Shown here one piece after another: positions 6,461-12,643 of a DNA stretch of 32,666 nt. The notes under the pieces were generated by a model. That model did no database searches and had not been told where the DNA came from. It worked only from the letters and a program-made list of their open reading frames with translations. Where the stretch lies: the NCBI GenBank assembly GCA_045606685.1, contig JAZUSJ010000196.1, positions 1-32,666 on the forward strand, written 5' to 3'. This DNA comes from SVQP01 sp045606685 (GTDB lineage Bacteria > Bacillota > Clostridia > Oscillospirales > CAG-272). The stretch's first letter is position 1, and each line of letters opens with the position of its first letter. The position numbers and the translations under genes are program-made.

Positions 6461-6884
6461 GCCGCTCAAGGGCTTCTCGCAGCTCATGCGGGAGTTCCTT
6501 GCCCCGCTTCTCCGCTCTCCGCAAAATCCCCTCGCACGCCCTTGCGCTCAAAGAGTATTTCAGGGGCGGAGAGTCCTCCAAAATCTGCGACAAGCGCGAT
6601 ACGTTTTCTTCGCTGGGGGACTCCCCAAAACTGCGCGTCGTGAAGCCGCCAAGCAATGCTCCATCGACCATCCGCAGAGTAGTAACACCCGGATTTTGTC
6701 CATCCTCCGTCAGGTACACACACACACACAGCGGCGCCCGGCTCTGCGACTTTGATGATCTCCTCGATGACGGCGGCGAAGTCTGCTCCCTTCGGGTTTC
6801 CGCTTGAGAAGGCTCCGGGCACGTTTTCCCATACCATGTATCGAGGTCGAACAAGCCAACCTGTCCTTCCATTATCTCGTTCAT
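6438..6884 (-). CDS. Methyltransferase-associated overlapping frame (N-terminal part of the recognition subunit)
   Basis: A 148-residue frame in the +1 register relative to the catalytic subunit, overlapping it by about 400 bases. It contains WYGKTCPEPSQA near the start, FGESPSEENVSRLSQILED in the middle and SLSARACEGILRRAEKRG near the end. I recall this set of patterns, in this order, at the start of phage proteins that continue into methyltransferase recognition modules, so I read it as the start of the second subunit. The frame stops (TAG, 6438-6440) exactly at the first G of the G9 tract. The start is ATG 6884 or the ATG at 6872. It could be non-coding overlap, but the match to the recalled family argues against that. 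Confidence 0.6.
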   Translation of the reverse strand: MNEIMEGQVGLFDLDTWYGKTCPEPSQAETRREQTSPPSSRRSSKSQSRAPLCVCVYLTEDGQNPGVTTLRMVDGALLGGFTTRSFGESPSEENVSRLSQILEDSPPLKYSLSARACEGILRRAEKRGKELPHELREALERQCSNPQN

Positions 6885-7065
6885 CGCGTTCTCTCATCTC
6901 CTTTACGATTCGCATTTGCTCCATGAACAGCCCGGAGCGTTCGCCAGCGAGTCCGGCGCGTTTCCCCGCCACGCTCAAGTCTTGGCACGGAGAGCCGCCT
7001 GTGATAACGTCCACTATCGGCAGCTCGTAGCCGCTCAACTTTGTGATGTCGCCGTAGTGCTTCAT
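6484..7065 (-). CDS. C5-cytosine methyltransferase, catalytic subunit (motifs IV-VIII)
   Basis: A 193-residue protein holding the core of a Dcm-type enzyme: GGSPCQDLSVAGKRAGL with catalytic Cys27 (motif IV), WENVPGAF with ENV at residues 80-82 (motif VI) and GVPQRRKRI at 148-156 (motif VIII). Motif I, which binds SAM, is absent: the protein begins MKHYGDITKL, the point that normally follows motifs I and II. The start is firm, with GAGGAG eight bases upstream and an ATGA overlap with the small membrane protein gene. It should act only together with the part encoded at 5063-5722. Its role would be methylating phage DNA against host restriction. Motifs IX and X are also elsewhere. Confidence 0.88.
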   Translation of the reverse strand: MKHYGDITKLSGYELPIVDVITGGSPCQDLSVAGKRAGLAGERSGLFMEQMRIVKEMRERDERDNGRTGWLVRPRYMVWENVPGAFSSGNPKGADFAAVIEEIIKVAEPGAAVCVCVPDGGWTKSGCYYSADGRWSIAWRLHDAQFWGVPQRRKRIALVADFGGLSAPEILFERKGVRGDFAESGEAGQGTPA

Positions 7066-7214
7066 TCGTCGATCTCCTCGACCGAGATCGGGTCGATCCA
7101 TTCCGTCGCCTCAAACGTGCGGCGGCGTTCGTCGAGGATCTCGTTCCGCAGATAAACGTTGACCATGAGCGAGGCCGCCAGCGCGGCGAGCAGAATTATT
7201 ACAACGTAGATCAT
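7062..7214 (-). CDS. Small single-pass membrane protein (50 residues)
   Basis: The N-terminus (YVVIILLAALAASLMVNVYL) is one clear transmembrane helix, followed by a charged cytoplasmic-type tail (RNEILDERRRTFEATEW). AGGGAGA precedes the ATG at 7214, and the stop overlaps the methyltransferase start. The function is unknown; membrane-bound early phage proteins of this size can be toxins, superinfection-exclusion factors or host-takeover proteins, but nothing here decides. Confidence 0.65.
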   Translation of the reverse strand: MIYVVIILLAALAASLMVNVYLRNEILDERRRTFEATEWIDPISVEEIDE

Positions 7215-7215
7215 G

Positions 7216-7545
7216 TCATGTCTCCCTTATCTTGATGCCGTATTTCTGAAGCATCAGCTTTTTCTTGATGCGGTACACGTCCGTTTTCATGCCCTTCGCG
7301 TCCTCGACGATGAATTCGCCATCCTCGCGGTAGGTGAAGTCGGCGATGTATTTGCACTCATGTTCGATGCACTTGCCGTTTTCGTATTGCGACGGGATGA
7401 GGAGGAACGGCACTTGCAAACGCAGATCGGAGATCATTCCCGCACGCTGGAGGATCTTCAGCTCTGTGTACCGCCCCGCCTCGTGCTTGCTGTCAAACTT
7501 GTGTCCGTCCCGCTCGACCTTCTTTGAGCCGAATTTGCTATACAT
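7216..7545 (-). CDS. DUF1064-type nuclease-like protein
   Basis: A 109-residue protein with the DUF1064 pattern: a basic N-terminus (YSKFGSKKVERDGHKFDSK), HEAGRYTELKILQRAG, and the restriction-endonuclease-like core with YIADFTY and FIVEDAKGMKT, where D/E-x-K residues form the probable metal site. This family is linked to phage recombination and DNA-junction processing. It lies in the replication block after the HNH-like gene and overlaps it by 8 bases. The ATG at 7545 lies 13 bases after a GGAGG, somewhat far. Confidence 0.75.
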   Translation of the reverse strand: MYSKFGSKKVERDGHKFDSKHEAGRYTELKILQRAGMISDLRLQVPFLLIPSQYENGKCIEHECKYIADFTYREDGEFIVEDAKGMKTDVYRIKKKLMLQKYGIKIRET

Positions 7546-7831
7546 AGCTTTTACCAAACCTCCTTCGAAAATCGTCTTCCGTCCATCCGTAGACGAGCAT
7601 CGCCTGCCGCTGTGCGTTTTCCTTGAGCAGCCTGTCGAGCTTGCCGTCGGTGAAGTGGATCTTGTCATGGCACGCAGGGCACACGTTGATCCACAGGCCG
7701 TAGCGTTTCGATTTCTGCCTGTTCGCGCCGTGGAACACTTCATGCCGTGCGAGATCTCCGTGCCGGTAGCAGACATAGCAGAAGTCGAAGGCTCCGAGGA
7801 TCGACGGAGCATAGCCGTTTTTGTCTTTCAT
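7538..7831 (-). CDS. HNH-like zinc-binding protein, replication block
   Basis: A 97-residue protein with CYVCYRHGDLARHEVFHGAN followed by NVCPACHDKIHF. The two CxxC pairs and the RHEVFHG and CHDKIH histidines fit a treble-clef zinc finger as in HNH nucleases. Similar short proteins sit beside DnaD-like replication proteins in Firmicutes phages and are annotated as HNH or recombination accessory proteins. Metal-site residues are present, but nuclease activity is not certain. The start at 7831 overlaps the upstream gene by 4 bases. Confidence 0.7.
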   Translation of the reverse strand: MKDKNGYAPSILGAFDFCYVCYRHGDLARHEVFHGANRQKSKRYGLWINVCPACHDKIHFTDGKLDRLLKENAQRQAMLVYGWTEDDFRRRFGKSYV

Positions 7832-8361
7832 CGTTCCCCTCCGTAGATCTTCTCTAAAAACTCACGGGCTTTCTTCATGCCCTCGCTTTCTTCTTTTTCT
7901 TGTTTTTCTTCTTGAAAAGAAAAAGAATTATTATCCTTTTCTACACTATCCTCTTCTATACTATCCTTACCTATACTATCCTTACCTGTGTATACATGGC
8001 CGTGTATACATGGCTGTGTATACATCGTATAACCGCCCTTTTCGTCGAGCGCGAGCTGCGATTTTTCCTCGACGTATTTTGTCGGCTGAATGCGGTCTTT
8101 TTGCAGATAGTTGTTGATCCGCCAATGTTTGATAACGATGACGCCGCTGTCAAAGATGAGGACAAATTTTTTTGCGATCAGCAGCTTCATGTCGTCGTCA
8201 GATGCCCCGCATTGACGCATGATCGAGCGCGGGGCATTGACGAAGCCGTCGTCATCTGCGAGCATCCCGAGCGTGAAATAGAGGTTTCTCGCGGACATTG
8301 GCATATCAAGGAAAGCATCGGAGAGGACAATGGTCTTTGCAAACATCCTCCGTTCTGCCAT
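7828..8361 (-). CDS. Phage replisome organizer (DnaD-like initiator)
   Basis: A 177-residue protein. The N-terminal half (FLDMPMSARNLYFTLGMLAD, GFVNAPRSIMRQCGASDDDM, VIVIKHWRINNYLQKDRIQP) is the winged-helix DNA-binding domain of phage replisome organizers, which bind the phage origin and load the host helicase. The middle (GKDSIGKDSIEEDSVEKD) is a low-complexity linker encoded by DNA repeats that look like the origin itself. The end is a short charged helix, EGMKKAREFLEKIYGG. The usual C-terminal DnaD domain is lacking, so helicase loading may need another factor. It sits between SSB and nuclease genes. Confidence 0.8.
   Translation of the reverse strand: MAERRMFAKTIVLSDAFLDMPMSARNLYFTLGMLADDDGFVNAPRSIMRQCGASDDDMKLLIAKKFVLIFDSGVIVIKHWRINNYLQKDRIQPTKYVEEKSQLALDEKGGYTMYTQPCIHGHVYTGKDSIGKDSIEEDSVEKDNNSFSFQEEKQEKEESEGMKKAREFLEKIYGGER
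7941..8030 (+). repeat. Iterons inside the initiator gene, candidate replication origin
   Basis: Two sets of tandem repeats lie side by side: three 15-base units of the form CTATACTATCCTTAC (7941-7955 with changes, 7956-7970 and 7971-7985 identical), then three 14-base units of the form GTGTATACATGGCY (7988-8001, 8002-8015, 8016-8029 partial), each with the palindrome GTATAC. An AT-rich stretch (about 7905-7938) adjoins them. Repeats within an initiator gene next to AT-rich DNA are the classic layout of a phage origin. Confidence 0.65.
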
Positions 8362-8364
8362 AGC

Positions 8365-8742
8365 TCAAAACGGCAGCTCGCCGTCGTCGCCGCCGAGATC
8401 CTGGAACGGCTGCTCTTTCGGGTGCTCTGGCGTTTCCGCTTTGCGTCCGCCGCAGAAATTGATCTCGTAGACCGTGACGGTGGTTTCCTCGCGGGTCTTC
8501 TCCTCCTTGTCCTTCCACGTTCTGACGGAGAGCCGCCCGGCGACAATGGCCATGTCGCCCTTCTTGAGATACGACGCCGCCGTGTCGGCCACGCGGTCGA
8601 AGGCAACGCAGCGGATAAAGTCGGTCGCGTCCTTGCCGCGGTCGACGGCGAGCGTGAAGTTGGCGAGCTTCTTGCCAGTCGCCAGCTCGCGCAGTTCCGG
8701 GTCGCGCGTGAGACGCCCTTGCAGATTGACGGAATTAAGCAT
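8365..8742 (-). CDS. ssb: Single-stranded DNA-binding protein
   Basis: A 125-residue OB-fold SSB: it opens MLNSVNLQGRLTRDPELREL, continues ANFTLAVDRG and FIRCVAFDRVADTAASYLKKGD and ends with the acidic tip DDGELPF, which binds partner proteins. AAGGAGG precedes the ATG at 8742. It protects single-stranded phage DNA in replication and recombination, fitting its place between the recombinases and the initiator. Confidence 0.95.
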   Translation of the reverse strand: MLNSVNLQGRLTRDPELRELATGKKLANFTLAVDRGKDATDFIRCVAFDRVADTAASYLKKGDMAIVAGRLSVRTWKDKEEKTREETTVTVYEINFCGGRKAETPEHPKEQPFQDLGGDDGELPF

Positions 8743-8911
8743 CTTTCTCCTCCTTGATTTCAAAGGCCGCAAAGATCGCGTCCTTGTGGTAGTAGTCGCA
8801 CAAGCCGTCACAGGCCGCGACGAGCGTGTTGAGCTTGTTGACGAGCTGCGTGACGGGCGTTTCCCACGCCTCCGCAGCGATTGCCTTGAGAAGCTTCTGA
8901 TAGTCAGACAT
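8735..8911 (-). CDS. Small hypothetical protein, recombination block
   Basis: Fifty-eight residues, helical, opening MSDYQKLLKAIAAEAWETPV and ending with a charged EIKEEKDA. No family recognised. It overlaps the genes on both sides by 8 bases and lies between a cysteine-rich protein and SSB. Confidence 0.6.
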   Translation of the reverse strand: MSDYQKLLKAIAAEAWETPVTQLVNKLNTLVAACDGLCDYYHKDAIFAAFEIKEEKDA

Positions 8912-9119
8912 TGCTCGATACTCCCTTCTTGAAAATGAGTCTTTTGCACAGGTTGCGTGCCGTGTGGATTGGTTTGTTGTTGTCGTTGTGCAGAACGTGG
9001 CGCATATACGACATTTCAAAGCGGCCTGTCTTCAATCTGCGTTTCTGCTCGCTGGGGTTAAAGCCGCAGCTCTCGCAGGCGAAGCCGCAAACCACGCCAG
9101 GGCAATTTAAGGGTTTCAT
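8904..9119 (-). CDS. Small cysteine-rich basic protein
   Basis: Seventy-one residues with a CPGVVCGFACESCGF cluster (four cysteines in about 14 residues, a zinc knuckle) followed by a basic tail (SEQKRRLKTGRF, ARNLCKRLIFKK). Similar short proteins accompany recombination genes in Clostridia phages; binding to DNA or RNA is plausible but unproven. GGAGGA, which contains part of the upstream stop, precedes the ATG at 9119. Confidence 0.65.
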   Translation of the reverse strand: MKPLNCPGVVCGFACESCGFNPSEQKRRLKTGRFEMSYMRHVLHNDNNKPIHTARNLCKRLIFKKGVSSNV

Positions 9120-9120
9120 A

Positions 9121-9633
9121 TCATCCTCCTATTAATGATTTCAATTCCGCTTCGTCCATTGTCTCGATGCCGAGGTTTTTCGCCTCTCTGATCACGCCGT
9201 CGATGAGGATGCTCATCTCTTCGGTGTTGTACTCCGAGGAGCCGACCCAAAAACGGAAGTGGACGAAGGTCTTGCCGTTCAATTCGCTTTCCCCGAGCTT
9301 TTCGTGGTACTTGTACGAGCGTTTGAAGTCCTCGGCGTATCTTTCCTCGACCGAGACCGCGCCGCCCTGTCCGTATGCTTTGAGAGCGTCGAGATAGATG
9401 TCCTCTTTGCTCTCCCGGAGAGCGTTTGCGATCTTGGTGATCAGCGCCCACAAATAGGCGTTTGCGTCGAGGCTCCGTTTCTCTTTCCACTTGCGGACGG
9501 AGATCTCGACAGGCTCCGCGTGGAGCTTGTCATACTGGCCGCGGAAGTCTCCCTCAAGCTCAAAGGTCACTCTCTGCTTGCGGTCGAACGAGAGGGAGAA
9601 GTCCACGATCCGCGCCTTTATTTGCGCTGCCAT
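9121..9633 (-). CDS. NinB-like recombination protein
   Basis: About 170 residues. RKWKEKRSLDANAYLWALITK is the core of the NinB/Orf family, single-stranded-DNA-binding recombination mediators that can replace RecFOR in lambda. A charged tail follows (EYNTEEMSILIDGVIREAKN). The start is uncertain: the ATG at 9633 or a GTG at 9642 in the same frame; neither has a strong ribosome site, and both lie inside the Rad52-like gene. Translation is probably coupled to that gene, which would serve as the annealing partner. Confidence 0.75.
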   Translation of the reverse strand: MAAQIKARIVDFSLSFDRKQRVTFELEGDFRGQYDKLHAEPVEISVRKWKEKRSLDANAYLWALITKIANALRESKEDIYLDALKAYGQGGAVSVEERYAEDFKRSYKYHEKLGESELNGKTFVHFRFWVGSSEYNTEEMSILIDGVIREAKNLGIETMDEAELKSLIGG

Positions 9634-10118
9634 ACGAAACACCGCTGCCCGTTGCAGAGGATGGACAGGCCGGAAATCTCCTGCTTTTCGTTGTACACGA
9701 TCTTCTCGACCGTGAACGTGTCATAGCACTTGCGGTCTTTGATGTTGCACTTGTCGGCGGAAATCCAGATGCGCGGGGCCGTGTAAAGCTCTCTGCCGAT
9801 GCCCCACTTGAAACCGGCACGTTTGAAAGCGTCGCTTGCGCGGCCTTTCTCGGCCTCTGTGTTGCTCTCGGTGCCTGCGTCCCATTTCCAAACCCAGCCG
9901 CCCTCGTCCTCTGAACAAGCGAGGATGCCGATGCCTCCGTACAGTACGCCGTCCACGACCTTAAAATCGTTCTGCCATGAAAACGCGCCGTATTTCTCGT
10001 CGAGCAGATTTGCGTCCGTCCGTGCCGTTTTGTACAGGAGCAGCGAAAGCCCCTTGTCGCTGATCTGCGAGATGCGGCACTCGATCTCGTCAGCCGTCAG
10101 AAGTCGAAAGCCGTTCAT
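9618..10118 (-). CDS. Rad52-like single-strand annealing protein
   Basis: A 166-residue protein. The N-terminal region (LTADEIECRISQISDKGLSL, LLYKTARTDANLLDEKYGAF) and the signature GRASDAFKRAGFKWGIGREL (about residues 92-111) match the Rad52/Sak-type annealing family of Firmicutes phages. It would anneal complementary single strands, with SSB and the NinB-like protein as partners. The ATG at 10118 is preceded by AGGAGG-like bases (AAAGGAGGAAC). The length is normal for phage forms that lack the long eukaryotic tail. Confidence 0.85.
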   Translation of the reverse strand: MNGFRLLTADEIECRISQISDKGLSLLLYKTARTDANLLDEKYGAFSWQNDFKVVDGVLYGGIGILACSEDEGGWVWKWDAGTESNTEAEKGRASDAFKRAGFKWGIGRELYTAPRIWISADKCNIKDRKCYDTFTVEKIVYNEKQEISGLSILCNGQRCFVWQRK

Positions 10119-10305
10119 GTTCCTCCTTTTCCCACAGCGGGCACCATCTTCCGCGCCCGCGTGTGTCTACGATGTATTCGCCAGTTCTCCGGCATTGGTT
10201 TCTGCTGTACGTTTCAAGCAAGGGGCAATACTTGCAGCACTCTTCGCCCTTCTCAAACGCGATGTCTACAAGCATCGTCGTGTACTCAAGGATTCCGTTA
10301 ATCAT
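10090..10305 (-). CDS. Small cysteine-rich hypothetical protein
   Basis: Seventy-one residues. Cysteines occur as CCKYC, a single Cys in NQCRR and another in WCPLWEK, compatible with one zinc site. The C-terminal 29 bases overlap the Rad52-like gene and contain its ribosome site (AAAAGGAGG encodes part of the tail). The function is unknown. Confidence 0.6.
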   Translation of the reverse strand: MINGILEYTTMLVDIAFEKGEECCKYCPLLETYSRNQCRRTGEYIVDTRGRGRWCPLWEKEEHERLSTSDG

Positions 10306-10486
10306 CGATCAGCTCCCATGCGTCATACGCCGTCACGCACTCGTTGCATCCGACCGTGTCGCCCTCGGCGTTGCGGTAGATCGTGTCGCACGACGCGCCG
10401 CAAACAGGGCACCTCGGCTCTTTGCCGTCGTTCCACGGCGGGAGGCCGGTCTCTTCCAGGCTGCGAATGATAGGATCGTCTAACAT
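10298..10486 (-). CDS. Small zinc-ribbon protein
   Basis: Sixty-two residues with CPVCGASC and a single CNEC pair, giving a four-cysteine zinc ribbon in the middle, and an acidic AWELIDD end. A GAGGTATT site precedes the ATG at 10486. It overlaps the helix-turn-helix gene upstream by 7 bases and the next gene by 8. No specific function. Confidence 0.65.
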   Translation of the reverse strand: MLDDPIIRSLEETGLPPWNDGKEPRCPVCGASCDTIYRNAEGDTVGCNECVTAYDAWELIDD

Positions 10487-10686
10487 AGCGAATACCTCAT
10501 ATAACGCGTCCGCTCGCCGTAGCGGTTTTCTCCGCGCTCCGGCGTGCCCTTGACAGCGACGCCAGCGTTGCGGAGATCCCGCACTCGTTCGGCAAGGCAC
10601 ATCACGCCGAGATCCTTTACCGCATCAAGCGGAGTGATGGAGCCGAAGTCCCGCATATACTGCAAAACTCTATCTGCTTGCTTCAC
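10480..10686 (-). CDS. Helix-turn-helix protein
   Basis: Sixty-eight residues. RVLQYMRDFGSITPLDAVKD followed by LAERVRDLRNAGVAVK is the phage helix-turn-helix domain of the HTH_39 type. It starts with GTG at 10686 behind an AAAGGAGG site that encodes the tail of the upstream membrane protein. It may be an early regulator or help replication; the DNA site is unknown. Confidence 0.75.
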   Translation of the reverse strand: MKQADRVLQYMRDFGSITPLDAVKDLGVMCLAERVRDLRNAGVAVKGTPERGENRYGERTRYMRYSLC

Positions 10687-10804
10687 GGTCGACCTCCTTT
10701 ACAAACCACACGACCGCCGCCGTTGCTATAACCGTCAGCGCGATCCAGCTCACGACCTCGTTGTTCAGCAGAAACAAAAGCGCGAGCCACTTGATACTTT
10801 TCAT
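10670..10804 (-). CDS. Very small membrane protein (44 residues)
   Basis: A frame opening MKSIKWLALLFLLNNEVVSW and running through a second hydrophobic stretch (IALTVIATAAVVWFV) to VKEVDREASR, so one long or two short membrane helices. It fills the gap between two genes and contains the ribosome site of the next one. It starts at 10804 after an AAAGGATACC site. No family recognised. Confidence 0.55.
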   Translation of the reverse strand: MKSIKWLALLFLLNNEVVSWIALTVIATAAVVWFVKEVDREASR

Positions 10805-10874
10805 CTTTTGTGGTATCCTTTCTTAAGCACTTTTCACTTGCCGTCGTTTCCGTGCCAGCGGAGCGGCGGCTTTC

Positions 10875-11072
10875 CTATTCCCCAAAAAAGGCCAGAAACG
10901 GCCGACGGGGAATTTTGACGCGGCTCCCTATGACCACCACAGGGAAACCGAGCAGCTCCGGCTTGTATCGAGCTTGTGCGCGAAGTAAGTCCGGGTCGCA
11001 TCCAAGCACGGGCGCGATGTCTGCCGCCGTGAGCCACAGGGCGGGGCTTTGCTTGATTTCTGCGAGTGTCAT
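10875..11072 (-). CDS. Small DNA-binding protein (excisionase/MerR-like helix-turn-helix)
   Basis: Sixty-five residues. WLTAADIAPVLGCDPDLLRA is a winged-helix-type recognition segment, and a short basic wing follows (VVVIGSRVKIPRRPF). Its position as the second early gene after Cro fits an excisionase or early regulator. AAAGGAGG precedes the ATG at 11072. An excisionase role could be judged by whether it binds the attP arms; sequence alone does not decide. Confidence 0.65.
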   Translation of the reverse strand: MTLAEIKQSPALWLTAADIAPVLGCDPDLLRAQARYKPELLGFPVVVIGSRVKIPRRPFLAFFGE

Positions 11073-11073
11073 A

Positions 11074-11280
11074 TCAGCCTCCTTTCTTTTTCACTTCGTG
11101 GCCGAGAAGATAATCGACGGAGCAGTTGAACAAATTCGCCATGATCAGGAGTTTGTCTGACGGGATCTTGCCGCTCTTCTGCCAGTTCTGCACGGTCTTG
11201 CTGGTTACGCCGAGCTGCGACGCGAATGTGTCAATCGTCATGTTCTTCCGCGCTCGCTCTGCTGCGATGTTGGGAAACAT
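11074..11280 (-). CDS. Cro-like repressor
   Basis: Sixty-eight residues, almost all one XRE-type helix-turn-helix: ARKNMTIDTFASQLGVTSKT followed by WQKSGKIPSDKLLIMANLF and SVDYLLG. It is the first gene of the leftward early operon, divergent from the LexA-like repressor, with a GGGAGG site before the ATG at 11280. It should bind the same operators and turn off the repressor gene, as lambda Cro does. Confidence 0.85.
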   Translation of the reverse strand: MFPNIAAERARKNMTIDTFASQLGVTSKTVQNWQKSGKIPSDKLLIMANLFNCSVDYLLGHEVKKKGG

Positions 11281-11295
11281 TTATTCACCTCCCTG

Positions 11296-11439
11296 TTCTC
11301 AATTTGGGATTCCATGAGATAGTATAATTCCTGTTTTGAGAATTTGCAAGTAAAATAATTCCCGATTTGGGAACGATTAATTTATAGAGTTTTCACAATT
11401 GGCTGAAACTTCTTGTTGCCAAAATTCTCAATTTGTGTA
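11296..11439. promoter_or_regulatory. Genetic switch with four operator-like repeats
   Basis: Four imperfect 15-base palindromes of the form TTCYCRATTTGRGAA: TTCTCAATTTGGGAT (11296-11310), TTCCTGTTTTGAGAA (11328-11342), TTCCCGATTTGGGAA (11359-11373, best symmetry) and TTCTCAATTTGTGTA (11425-11439). The first three are spaced 31-32 bases centre to centre, three helical turns. One lies inside the spacer of each promoter listed here, as expected for repressor and Cro binding sites. Confidence 0.75.
11321..11349 (-). promoter_or_regulatory. Early leftward promoter
   Basis: On the minus strand TTGCAA (11344-11349) and TATACT (11321-11326) are separated by 17 bases, a good sigma-70/SigA promoter. 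The operator at 11328-11342 fills the spacer. Transcription would start near 11314 and read the Cro-like gene and the whole early operon. Confidence 0.75.
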
Positions 11440-11443
11440 ATAA
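11416..11443 (+). promoter_or_regulatory. Repressor promoter
   Basis: TTGCCA (11416-11421) and TAATAA (11438-11443) are 16 bases apart, with the fourth operator in the spacer. The start would be about 15 bases before the repressor GTG. The fit is weaker than that of the leftward promoter. Confidence 0.5.
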
Positions 11444-11466
11444 TGTTCGCGAAGGGGGTGCAAATT

Positions 11467-12168
11467 GTGAACAGGCTTGAAGAGTTAAGATTAAGAAGAG
11501 GCTGGAATGCGACAGAAGCCGCCGAGAAACTCGGCTTTCCGAAAACAACGTATTATAACTATGAGAAAGGAAACCGACAGCTTTATCCCGAGCAGCTCAT
11601 AAAGATCGCTGACTTCTATGAGGTCTCAATCGACTATCTGCTTGGCAGGGATGACCGCACCGTCGTGATCCGTTCGCCGCTTGACGAGAAATACGAGGCG
11701 CTGGACGAAAGAGGCCGCAAAGTGGTGGACGCGGTCATGGAAGTGGAGAGCGGCGCGAAGGTTGTCGAGATACCCAAAAAGGAAACAAAAATCATCCCTC
11801 TGTTCGTCGCCGCGGCTGGCCCGGGTGAGCCGGTAGCCGACGAGGGCTTTGACGATTACGAGGTCGACGCAGACAGCGACGCCAATTTCGCCGTGAAGAT
11901 CTCCGGCGACAGCATGGAGCCGTATCTGCACGACGGGGAGGTCGTTCTCTGCAAGCGCAAGCGCCCGGAGATTGGTGACCTTGCCGTGATAATGGTCAAC
12001 GGATTCCTCATCGTGAAACAGTACATTACCGACGGCTTGAACATCTATCTCCGTTCGCTGAACAGAAACCGAAAGGATCTCGATGTCGACATTTGGTCGA
12101 GCGGCAACGATACCGTGGTCGGCTATGGCACCGTGATCTTTAAGAAACTGCCGCTTGTGAGGCAGTAA
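11467..12168 (+). CDS. LexA/CI-like phage repressor (S24 peptidase)
   Basis: About 233 residues from the GTG at 11467, which has AGGGGGTG seven bases upstream. Residues 1-60 are an XRE helix-turn-helix (WNATEAAEKLGFPKTTYYNY). The C-terminal domain is a LexA-type S24 peptidase, with Ala-Gly cleavage site VAAAGPG (117-118), nucleophile Ser149 in SGDSMEPYL and Lys184 in FLIVKQY. All parts needed for RecA-stimulated self-cleavage are present, so induction by DNA damage is expected. It keeps the prophage silent by binding the four operators just upstream. Confidence 0.93.
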   Translation: MNRLEELRLRRGWNATEAAEKLGFPKTTYYNYEKGNRQLYPEQLIKIADFYEVSIDYLLGRDDRTVVIRSPLDEKYEALDERGRKVVDAVMEVESGAKVVEIPKKETKIIPLFVAAAGPGEPVADEGFDDYEVDADSDANFAVKISGDSMEPYLHDGEVVLCKRKRPEIGDLAVIMVNGFLIVKQYITDGLNIYLRSLNRNRKDLDVDIWSSGNDTVVGYGTVIFKKLPLVRQ

Positions 12169-12181
12169 AGGAGGCTGTGCA

Positions 12182-12643
12182 ATGCGTTTTGCAAAAGAAA
12201 AAAAGGAGCCGGTGGATCGGCTTAACGAGTTCCTGGATCAGATGGAGAAAATCAGAAACGCCCCTCCGCTCGCGCCTGACGAAATCAATGGTCTCAAACT
12301 GTCGTATCACTACAATGACGTGAAGATCCGCGCAACGTATCAGATGTCCGGCGATGATAAGTCGATAAAGAAAAACAACGTTCTCGACCTCGGCGTATAT
12401 CGCGGCGAGATCCTTACGCTTTCGTTTGATACGCGAACAGTAGACGGAGGCTACGATCCGAAGAACGTTATTGTTTCGTGGAAGAAAACAAAGCTCGGTG
12501 ATCTCCGCGCGAACAGGATGCGCGACATGGTGAGAGAGTGGCGGCAAGCGCGTCTGCCGATCTTTTGCGCGATGGCGTTTCCAGCGCGAGACCGCGGCTT
12601 CTTTATCGAAATCGGTTTTTACGGAAAGCCTGGTGCAAAATGA
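12182..12643 (+). CDS. Hypothetical protein between repressor and integrase
   Basis: A 153-residue protein with AGGAGG seven bases before the ATG at 12182. It is charged at the start (FAKEKKEPVDRLNEFLDQME), beta-rich in the middle (KLSYHYNDVKIRATYQMSG) and ends GFFIEIGFYGKPGAK. No family recognised. It lies in the lysogeny operon, so it is probably made in the prophage state; genes there often encode immunity or superinfection-exclusion functions, but nothing in the sequence shows it. The stop overlaps the integrase start (ATGA). Confidence 0.7.
   Translation: MRFAKEKKEPVDRLNEFLDQMEKIRNAPPLAPDEINGLKLSYHYNDVKIRATYQMSGDDKSIKKNNVLDLGVYRGEILTLSFDTRTVDGGYDPKNVIVSWKKTKLGDLRANRMRDMVREWRQARLPIFCAMAFPARDRGFFIEIGFYGKPGAK

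Noticed and set aside
6430..6470. Programmed -1 frameshift joining the overlapping frame to the first recognition module
   Set aside because: The codons before the stop (CAA AAT TAG) do not form a slippery heptamer, and the G9 tract lies after the stop, so neither slippage mechanism joins the frames as written.
7941..8030. CRISPR-like array
   Set aside because: The repeats are short and contiguous without spacers, so they fit iterons and not a CRISPR array; no array or cas gene is seen elsewhere.
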